Source: Rhabdophis nuchalis (Eukaryota; Chordata; Lepidosauria; Squamata; Natricidae). Taken from it: 64,000 nt of DNA. Shown here piece by piece: positions 56,416 through 64,000 of the stretch. The notes under the pieces were generated by a model. It saw only the letters and a program-made list of their open reading frames with translations, searched no databases and was not told the origin of the DNA. The stretch covers positions 320,111,919-320,175,918 of the forward strand of contig CM077643.1 in the NCBI GenBank assembly GCA_039707465.1. Direction: 5' to 3'. Each line of letters begins with the position of its first letter. Within the stretch, counting starts at the first letter, position 1. A program made the translations under genes and the position numbers.

Positions 56416-57260
56416 CATCCCTCCACCCCTAATGGAGCCTTGGCAAACCACTGCCCTTGCGCTCGTATCAAAATTCGGAGCCCGCGAGAGAGAGGCGCGG
56501 GTGGAAGCGACCAAAGGAGCGCCTGGCGGCACGGGATGGCTGCTCAGGAGATCGCACCGCCTCTCCTCTTACCATCTCCCCGCCGGCAGAGAACGGAAGC
56601 CCGGCGGAGCCAGGAGCGGCCAAAATCCCGGTGATCCCGCGTGGTGGGAAAGCAGCCGCCGGAGCGATCCCGCCGGGATACAACTTTTCCCCGCGCCCTG
56701 CAGGCACCCCCGGAGGGCATGATCGGAGGAGGGCAAGTACGGGAAGCTGCAGTCTTGCGGGAAGGGAAGAAGGACGGGAGGGAGGGAGGGAAGGGACGGG
56801 ACTGTGTCGCCCCGCTGGCTGGCTGGCTTCCAGCCCCGGCGATTAAAGAAGCCAGGTTCGGCGGTTCGGTGAGCTGGCGTTAGCCCCCCTCTCCGCCGTT
56901 ATTACCTTCGTGCCAGCTTTTGCCGCGGCGTGGGAAAAAAGGTGATCGGGCGGAGGAGGAGAAGGAGGCTCCGTCCTCCGCGGGGCAGTTTCGATGCCGT
57001 TGGCTGGGTTGCCTTGCAAGCGAATCCATGGGGATTAATGGAGAGGTTGGGGGTTTTTTTCTCCTCCTTCCCCTGGGAACGGTTAGCCCTCCTTGCGGTC
57101 CCTTCCCTAACGGGAGAGCAGCGCCCTCCCTCGTGTTGCCCTTTTGGGGGGGATTGCCGCCGCCGCTGCCGCCGCCGCCCCTCGGCAAGCTCCCGGGGTT
57201 TGGAAAGAGCCGGGAAGTGGGGAAAGGGGGGAAGCCCCTCGACCTTGCTCTACCTGCCAG
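56416..57260 (-). repeat. 845-bp inverted repeat, right arm
   Basis: Reverse complement of 55422-56266 from CATCCCTCCACCCC to CTCTACCTGCCAG. The frames here (for example 56150-56722 and 56920-57594, both plus) are open only because of composition and cross unrelated segments, so they are not called as genes. Confidence 0.95.
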
Positions 57261-57836
57261 CGGAGAAGGAGGCGCCCGCCACGGGGAAGAGCTCCGGGCC
57301 TCCGGGGCTGTCATCTCCTCCTCCTCCTCCTCCTCCTGCTGCTGCTGCTGGAACCAGCGGCCGGGAAGCGCAGGGCCAGGAATTCCTGCGCTTTCCTCCA
57401 GCTCCGAGAAGCGACGAGTGGCGCTGGGGCAGAGCCAGGCTGCTGCCCGGAGATTAGCCAGAGAGGGTGTGGGCTGCTGGCAGAGAAGAGGCATGCCTGA
57501 ACAGTCATTCATTCATGCGGTCCTTGGCCAGCCGGCTGCCGGGTCGCTCCATCCCAAGCCAGGGAAATTTTTTTTCCTGAAATTTCCCTCTTAAAATGAA
57601 GGTGCGTGTTATATGCCGGTGCGTGTTATACGCCGATAAATACGGTACTTATCCTCCTGTCTCAGCTGATCAGGAAGAGAACCTGGTGTCCTAATGGCTA
57701 AAGCTCCTGCCTAGCATGCAGTACAGCGCCGATTCAAATCCCAGTAAGGGTATGGCTAGCTGATGAGAGCTAAAAAGCTTGAAATAGATCTATACTAGTC
57801 TCCCTGACTTATTTATTGATCACCTCAAAAACGTAA

Positions 57837-58860
57837 CACACACACACATATACACACACACATTGGGCAATACACACATACACACATTGTTTTTGCTTCC
57901 AAAGAGGAACATAGTTTTGGGACTCTCTCTCTTGGCAATCAAACTATATTAACAAGCTTTGAGTACTACAGTGCTTGATTTGATAGGACTACTCCAGAGT
58001 TTTCCTGTCTAACAAACAATAAAATCAATCCAAACATTCTAGAAAAATACTATGCTGCGCCTGTTTCCAGAATGCATTTTCTTCCTTCTCCTTTGACTTC
58101 TATATATGCACATTGGGCAATAACTGAAGGGGCCTTCTCATTCTTCTCTAGAAGTGGAGATTTTTTCTTCTTTATTCAAAGTGGTAATCAGGTAAATATA
58201 TCCTACTCCATTGTTGCATTCATACATTCCACACTCAAATACCAATAATTTGGTATTTGTTTGTGAGATGAGATTTTTAAAAAAAGATACTTGAATCTGT
58301 TGTAATTTTTCTTGACAGCAACAAAATGGTACTGTTGATCATATTTGCCTTTCTTAAAATGTAATTTGATTTTTGTTTTACAATGCTGTGCATTCTAGAA
58401 TCTAGAACTCACAAGGCTTATGAGTGCTTAAAATAATGTAAATACTTGCAACAAAATAGAAAATGCATGAGGCATTCAAGTAAGAAGCATGCTAAAAGAA
58501 TTTGCATATAATCATAATTTACTATCCCAAGTGCGCCTAACAGTTTTGATGTACCTTATACTCTTCATCACAGCATGCCTCATGCTCATTAACAAGCTTT
58601 ACATTCTCTTTCTTTAAGCACCATGAATAAAAGAAAGCAAAGCCATTATTTGTCATATTATCCATTCCGGTTTGCAATCTGAGACCAGATTGATAACTAA
58701 GCACCGAACAATATCTGACATGAAACATATATAAACCTCTTAACTAAAGCATTCCTACTCAGCACCGCCAATCAAAATGGCAAAGTGGGCTTAGGTAGCA
58801 GCTGTGTTTTGTTGGAAATATCTTCTTAGTATATGACAATGCAGGAGACCATTGACGTCC
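57837..58860. other. (CA)n and unique AT-rich DNA
   Basis: Irregular (CA)n at about 57838-57892, then AT-rich DNA in which nothing was recognised. Confidence 0.5.
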
Positions 58861-58877
58861 CGTGAAGTAGTTATTTC

Positions 58878-59227
58878 TGAATTCAAATTTTTTATTATTA
58901 TTATTTTTCCCATTTCAAAAACATTCATTGATATACATTCTTATAAATACTATTTAACATTTATCTATTCATCAATAATCTCTATACACATTCTTACATA
59001 TATACTGTATGATACAGTTTGGATCGCTTTCTTGCCACCCCGTGTCTCCATCTTATTTTGCAACAGCCTCACTCCTACTTTCTCAAGCTCCCTTCTCTGC
59101 CTTCTTGTTTCCTACTCTCATTTTTCCTCTCTTCTCCCTTTCTCCCCTCTCTTTCCTCTCTCTTTCTCTCCTCTCTTCTTTCTTATCTTCTCTCTTACTC
59201 TTAATTCCCCACCCTTACTTTCTCTAT
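58878..59227 (-). mobile_element. Small retroinsertion with 17-bp target duplications
   Basis: CGTGAAGTAGTTATTTC occurs at 58861-58877 and again at 59228-59244, bracketing 350 bp. On the minus strand the insert is purine-rich at first and ends in AATAATAATAATAAAAAATTT. It therefore looks like a 5'-truncated LINE or SINE transcript inserted by target-primed reverse transcription. The family is not recognised. The 126-residue frame across it is not a gene. Confidence 0.82.
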
Positions 59228-59461
59228 CGTGAAGTAGTTATTTCAAAGTGGCTGTGCCAAAGAGGCAAGACACCTTTTCCTTGAACATAATCACAACCAC
59301 AAGCCATTTCATCAAAGACTCAATCAAAACCACCCAGTTCTCTAATGTTTGTGACTTCTATCAACGAAAGTTCTTCCCAAGGTTTTGATCTCCTGCAGAA
59401 GATTGGAGAAGAACTTCCATAAATTAGTCTATGGATATTTTTTTTTAATGGTTAATGTTTA

Positions 59462-60027
59462 CCGTATTTTTTGTAGTATAAGAAACACATTTTTCCTTCC
59501 TAAAAGGAAATCTGGGTGCATCTTATAACTCAAATGTGGCCCCGCCCACCTACCGGCCCCTACCCTTTGGCCTCTGTGCATTCTCTTCCTGACTGCAGAG
59601 ACAATGGCACAGACAATAGCTTGTGTTTTTGGGCTCAGCGCGTTACATTTTCAGCCTCCAAATGCTCAACGCGGATGCCCAAAACAGCTACCTGGAACAG
59701 CTGCTGCCTTCTCTTACCCCTTTCCCGCTTTGTCTGCTTTAGTCACTGGAGCTCCCTCCGAGGATCCACTGTGCTTTTGAAGCTGTTTTTCAGCCCAAAC
59801 ATGAGCTAAGCGATCTTCCATGCTTTGCCTGCTTTTCTAATTGCTGCTCCCTCCGACAATCAGCTGTGCTTTAGAAGCACAGTCACCAGCACCCCCAACC
59901 TCAAACCCAGCAAGCAAACTAATGTGCTGAAGTTGACCAGGCTAAGAATTAGCCAGATGGATATCTGGTTTTTCCCCTATTTTCCTCCTCAAAAACTAAG
60001 GTGCATCTTATACTCCGAAAAATACGG
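59462..60027. mobile_element. TIR transposon of the CCGTATTT family
   Basis: Starts CCGTATTTTTTGTAGTATAAG and ends CTTATACTCCGAAAAATACGG between TA dinucleotides. The terminal CCGTATTT, subterminal TATAAG and TA targets agree with the large element at 55300-57645. 566 bp, GC-richer inside, non-coding. A CTTATA-type motif is repeated just inside both ends (GCATCTTATAACTC, GTGCATCTTATAC). Confidence 0.87.
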
Positions 60028-60029
60028 TA

Positions 60030-62127
60030 AATTACTTCAGTGCAGAAACATATATCCTGCAATTTTACTCCCAATTCTCTTTTAATGAGATTTTTTTTTT
60101 TCAGATTGAGAGTCTGGTTATTCAGAAATTCTTCAAGTTAATAGAAAAAAAAATGAACTAGGGCATGAAAACAGCACTTGAAGTAGCAGCAGCATTTCTT
60201 ACTATAAGAGAATAGCTATATTTTATCATGAGATTGTGAGAAAATAGATGACTCTTGTCTCCAGGAACAAGAAATTCCAACGGAAAGGAGCTCCTATAGA
60301 AAATACCTTCTCCTATCAGATTCCTTGATGGAAGGAGACCATCCAAAAGTCCTTTCTCCTTGCACACATTTGCTGACCAGGCAGAATCTGTCAAATGGCT
60401 AATTCAGACTCTTGGTTAGAATAAAGTTGTTTTATTTCATAGTTTTACCTTCAGTGAAGTGAAGCATTCCTTTAAACTCCACATATCCCTACAAATTATC
60501 CTTTTGGACTATTCCTAGACAAGGCCAAAGAAATGCGTGAATGGATGCACAGGCAGATGAGCAGGAGTTATGGGTGGGTATACCTGAATTTTCCTTACTA
60601 CTTAAGGGGTTGTGAGAAAAAGGACAAAGCCACTCCCTCCTTAAAATCTTGAAGTCCTTCAAATTTATATGAATTAAATCTGTTCTGCAATCTGCTTTGC
60701 GATTTCTCAGAAGTTTACTCTTTGGCAGAAGTGGTTTTCCATCTTATTCTTAACATGTTTAGAATGTCTTTCAATTTTATTTTAGATATTTGATCTTCTG
60801 GAAAGAACAGAGCAGAAATATACTGTATGTTGCCTTATTGACATTGCTGCTGTGTATTTTTTCTTGTTACAAGAAATAAAATATTGGGAGAAATGAAGTG
60901 AAAATGAAATTTAAATGAAATTTGTATGCAGATTCACAAAAGAGGGTGAAAAGCAAAGAGGAAACAACACCAGATTTGGACACCAACTGCCAGAAGTAAG
61001 AATTACTATGTCACATTTAACATAGCAACCAAACAGCTCAACAAAAGTCTGAGGTGCCATGAAGATTAGTTTTCAATAATGGCAAAGAATTAAAGGATAG
61101 AGGCGTTTTTTGGATGATCCCCAAAGTATTCATGCAACTATAATCACAGAGCACTCCTACCTTCTCTAACTCATGTACCTCTCCTGGTCAGGGTGATGCA
61201 GAGCAAGTAATAAGTAGGTACTTACTTGATGAGGAAGCAACTGCATATGTATGCAACAATTGCAGTTTCTGGGGATTAACAGAGACTCGGTGCATGGCAT
61301 GTCCTTCATTACTGCGTGAGATCTTGAAATCCTGTACTTGTAGCCAGTATATACTAGAAGTGGGCAGATTCAGGTATTAATCCATCTCAGCCTCCAAAGC
61401 ACACTGGATAACTTTGGGCCAGTCACTGCTATCAGTCTAATTTTCTTCACAGGAGTTTTTGTCATGAGGAAACATGGCAGAAGGTATTTCATCTACCTGT
61501 ATGGATTTAAAATGAATTTTAAACCAAACAATCTCCTGTGAAAGTTATATGAGAGTAACCACTAATAACTGCTCATCCCTAAACCTAGACTTTGCTCATT
61601 AAAGACTCTACTGCTCTTTATCTAATCTCTGGGTTAAGATAATGCAAGGGAAGTAGAAGGCGCACGCACACACACATGAAAGAGAAGGAATGAGGGGGGA
61701 AACTTTTATGAGGTATTTCTGAATTGTTATTATGATTATGCATAATGTTGTTTACTGCTCAGAGTTTACTACAATTGATGTAGGAGACAGAGAGAGAGAG
61801 ATGCTATCTATAGTTAATGCAGGGGGATTAAGCACATTTATTTTTATTTTTTTATTTTTTATTTTTCGAATTTATACAATTATAATGTATATCCCAACTT
61901 GATCTGATAATCTGATCTATTTGATCTAAAGTACATAGGCCTGGTTCCAGCATATATGTTCAAAGTGTACTAACAATTAGGACATTTAAAGTAAAATGTA
62001 TATTATGTAAAATGTATATTTATCTATGTTCAAAGCTTGCACATATAGTATGTCAGCTGTGTAGATACTGAAAGTAGCTCAAGGTTGAAGATGCTGAGAA
62101 CAAAGTTGCATTTACATTTCTATAATT
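60030..62127. other. Unique AT-rich DNA, no feature
   Basis: Short (GA)n at about 61786-61800 and a (TTTTA)n run at about 61838-61866. No exon or RNA gene recognised. Confidence 0.45.
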
Positions 62128-62132
62128 CCCCT

Positions 62133-62818
62133 TTCTTGACCGGGACGCCCTCCGCACAGTCACTCAAGCGCTCGTTACGTCCCGCCTAGACTATTGTAAC
62201 GCTCTCTACATGGGGCTCCCCTTGAGGTGCATCCGGAGGCTTCAGCTAGTACAGAACGTGGAATGCATCTCGAAGCTCCCACGTAACACCTCTCCTGCGC
62301 AAGCTGCACTGGCTGCCGGTGGCCTTCCGGGTGCGCTTCAAGGTGCTTGTTAACATCTTTAAATCGCTCCATGGCACAGGGCCTAGTTATTTGCGGGACC
62401 GTCTCCTGCCGCATACCTCCCTCCGTCGATCCGCTCCCATAGGGAGGGCCTCCTCAGGATACCATCCGCCGGCCAATGCCGGCTAGCGGTGCCCAGGGGG
62501 AGGGCCTTCTCAGTGGCTGGGCCATCCCTCTGGAACGACCTACCCCCCGAACTTCGGACCATCACAGACCTTCCCCTCTTTCACCGCTCACTTAAGACTT
62601 ATCTGTTCCATCAAGCCGGCCTAGCTTAGCCAATGAGTAAATGTATTTTAGAATTTTAATTGGGATTTTTAGCACAGGCTTTTAGTTTAATTTATTCTTA
62701 ATTCTTCTATATTTATTGTTATTTATCGATTTTAATTTCGTGTGCACCGCCCTGACTCCATTTCGATGGAGAAGGGCGGTTCTATAAATCTAAATAAATT
62801 AAATTAAATTAAATTAAA
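62133..62818 (+). mobile_element. L2-type LINE, 5'-truncated, pol broken
   Basis: Parallel to 36150-36896: GCACAGTCACTCAAGCGC, ACATGGGGCTCCCCTTGAGG, CTGCACTGGCTGCCGG, GCGCTTCAAGGTGCTTG. Relative to that copy a stretch after CAGAACG (about 62258) is deleted, which breaks the frame. The 3' UTR ends in a hairpin CCGCCCT (62747-62753) / AGGGCGG (62773-62779) enclosing a second stem CTCCAT-TTCG-ATGGAG, then (AAATT)n. Confidence 0.9.
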
Positions 62819-63004
62819 TTATAACCTCTCTTGAGGATCACTTCTAATCACTTCAGGATGGTTTCCAGACTATTCTCATAAATTCGCTCCCATACTGATA
62901 TAATTTCTATTGAACTGTATTGGATGATGAAGATTATCAATATACTGTATATTTTTGTGCCTACAATTCGGGGAAATTATTTATATCCAGGATTTAATTT
63001 CATA

Positions 63005-63363
63005 CATAGGTAAAGGTAAAGGTTCCCCTCGCACATATGTGCTAGTCGTTCCCAACTCTAGGGGGCATTGCTCATCTCCGTTTCAAAGCCGAAGAGCCAG
63101 CGCTGTCCAAAGATGCCTTCATGGGCATGTGGCCGGCATGACGAAATGCCAAAGGAGCAGAACCCTGTTACTTTCCAACCAAAGGTAGTTCCTATTTCTT
63201 CTACTTGCATTTCTTCATGCTTTCAAACTGCTAGGTTGGCAGAAGCTGGGACAAGTAACGGGAGCTCACTCTGTTATGTGGAACTAGGGATTCGAACAGC
63301 TGAGCTGCTGACCTTTCTGATCGACAAGCTCAGTGTCTTAGCTGCTGAGCCACCACGTCCCTC
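63005..63363 (-). mobile_element. Sauria-type tRNA SINE with target duplication
   Basis: Antisense from GGTAAAGGTAAAGG through GCTAGTCGTTCCCAAC, AGCCGAAGAGCCAGCGC and CTAGGTTGGCAGAAGC to GCTGAGCCACCACGTCCC. TAATTTCATA at 62995-63004 and 63364-63373 is a 10-bp target duplication. The full tRNA head and GGTAAAGG tail are present, so it is essentially complete. The 77- and 124-residue plus frames are translations of the antisense SINE. Confidence 0.96.
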
Positions 63364-63373
63364 TAATTTCATA

Positions 63374-63864
63374 GTAGAGGAGAATTTGATTTTGGAAATC
63401 CAGCTATATATCCAGAAAGGTGCCTTTAAGGCTCAATTGTAATAGAAAATGAAAGTATGCTTCCATTACCCTAGATTGTCACAGTTTTCATGACTTGGAC
63501 TTAGCAAATACTTTTTTAGGGGTTCACTCTATATTCAGTGTGTATGCTATGAAATTGTGCTGCTTTTTATACATATTTAAAAGGCAGTAGGTTTTGGTGA
63601 TACTCTATTTGAATGCATGAAGATATAACTTGGTGAGGGTTTTTTTTCTCTATAATTTGCACAGGATTGCACATTTTATGAATTTATATAGCTATATGAA
63701 ATAATCTTTTTTGGAAATTAGTAAAAAGTTTTTCCCCAAGCTATCTTTTTGGCAATATCATTCATTGTTTACATAGTTTAGCACAAGGGGGGAATTCTCA
63801 AATTGTTATTGTTGTTATTGAAAGCTTAACAATGGCAGTAAGATTACATGAACAACAAATCTTC
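63374..63864. other. Unique AT-rich DNA, no feature
   Basis: Nothing recognised. Confidence 0.45.
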
Positions 63865-63870
63865 AAAATA

Positions 63871-64000
63871 CGAGACCTGCCCCATACATCCCTTCAACCG
63901 ATCCGCTCCCACAGAGAGGGCCTTCTCCGGGTACCGTTGGCCAGGCAATGCCGGTTGGCGACGCCTATGGGAAGGGCCTTCTCTGTGGCGAGCCCAGCCC
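63871..64000 (+). mobile_element. L2-type LINE fragment, cut by window end
   Basis: GACCTGCCCCATACATCCC, CCGATCCGCTCCCACAGAGAG, GGAAGGGCCTTCTCTGTGGC match the late pol segment at about 36474-36590 (RPIRSHREGLLRV region). It continues past the window, so the terminus is not seen. It starts later in the element than the other two L2 copies. Confidence 0.88.

Larger units (their letters stand above)
55300..57645. mobile_element. GC-rich TIR transposon with an 845-bp internal inverted repeat
   Basis: Ends CCGTATTTATCGGCGTATAAC and its complement GTTATACGCCGATAAATACGG are flanked by TA (55298-55299, 57646-57647). Inside, 55422-56266 and 56416-57260 are inverted copies of equal length with a common centre at 56341. 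They differ by few bases (for example ACACCGCGG versus ACGCCGCGG) and no net indel. The 149-bp spacer holds a third, inverted copy of the first ~100 bp of the arm. 57261-57590 is unique GC-rich DNA. No transposase was recognised; the CpG-rich content looks like captured promoter or exon DNA. Confidence 0.9.
55178..57836 (+). mobile_element. tRNA-derived SINE-like unit split by a GC-rich transposon
   Basis: The head (55178-55297: GTCTCTGGTGATGAGCC, TTAATTGGGGCTTAACAGG, GTGTTGTGACACAAG) stops at TATA. The unit resumes at 57648 with CTTATCCTCCTGTCTCAGC, then A box TGTCCTAATGG (57687-57697), B box GATTCAAATCC (57731-57741) and the tail CTGATGAGAGCTAAAAAGC. The two parts join to the same order as the uninterrupted unit at 51969-52245. 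Confidence 0.85.

Noticed and set aside
56150..57594. Frames of 175-224 residues in the GC-rich transposon
   Set aside because: Several frames on both strands are open at once because of low stop density in GC-rich DNA; they cross unrelated segments and show no domain.

Overview
The window looks like intergenic or intronic DNA from a squamate reptile, most probably an advanced (colubroid) snake. The reasons are Sauria-type tRNA SINEs, many CR1 3' ends (two with (AATAG)n-like tails), L2 and L1 LINE tails, abundant hAT and Tigger-like DNA elements, and long GATA/ATAG microsatellites. I find no host protein-coding gene, rRNA, genuine tRNA gene or CRISPR array. Nearly every long reading frame is a microsatellite translation, an antisense shadow or a piece of transposon protein.

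Layout. 1-13.7 kb: AT-rich unique DNA with hAT elements (1091-1443, 2773-3202, 8264-8703), CR1 tails, GATA/GGAT microsatellites and a tail-to-tail CR1 pair (11561-12112). 13.7-20 kb: a 132-bp duplication, a repeat carrying (CTAC)n, a Tigger-like MITE split by a hAT element, an LTR holding a LINE tail with target duplications, a tRNA SINE, and long (CTAT)n and (GA)n tracts. 20-31 kb: a solo LTR (20470-20854), hAT elements with perfect 8-bp target duplications, an L2 tail and quiet AT-rich DNA. 31-39 kb: tandem tRNA-like units of about 337 bp, a nested hAT element, a Sauria SINE and an L2 pol fragment. 39-45 kb: a CR1 split by an LTR that is itself split by a Tigger derivative, then an L1 split by the second (CTAC)n repeat. 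45-52 kb: hairpin MITEs, a solo LTR with a triplicated 187-bp polyadenylation-signal region, and a CR1 pol C-terminus. 52-58 kb: two Sauria SINEs, a nest of tRNA-like units in both orientations, and a GC-rich 2.35-kb transposon whose core is an 845-bp inverted repeat. 58-64 kb: a small retroinsertion, a second member of the same terminal-repeat family, two L2 fragments and a Sauria SINE with a clear target duplication.

The strongest novelty candidates are the palindromic GC-rich transposon at 55300-57645, the tRNA-like tandem family at 31.7-32.7 and 51.9-57.8 kb, and the Tigger derivative at 40073-42233. In the Tigger derivative, transposase ends survive around a coding minisatellite and a PCNA-binding-type motif. 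Insertion order can be read from the nesting, and many boundaries are fixed by target-site duplications visible in the sequence.
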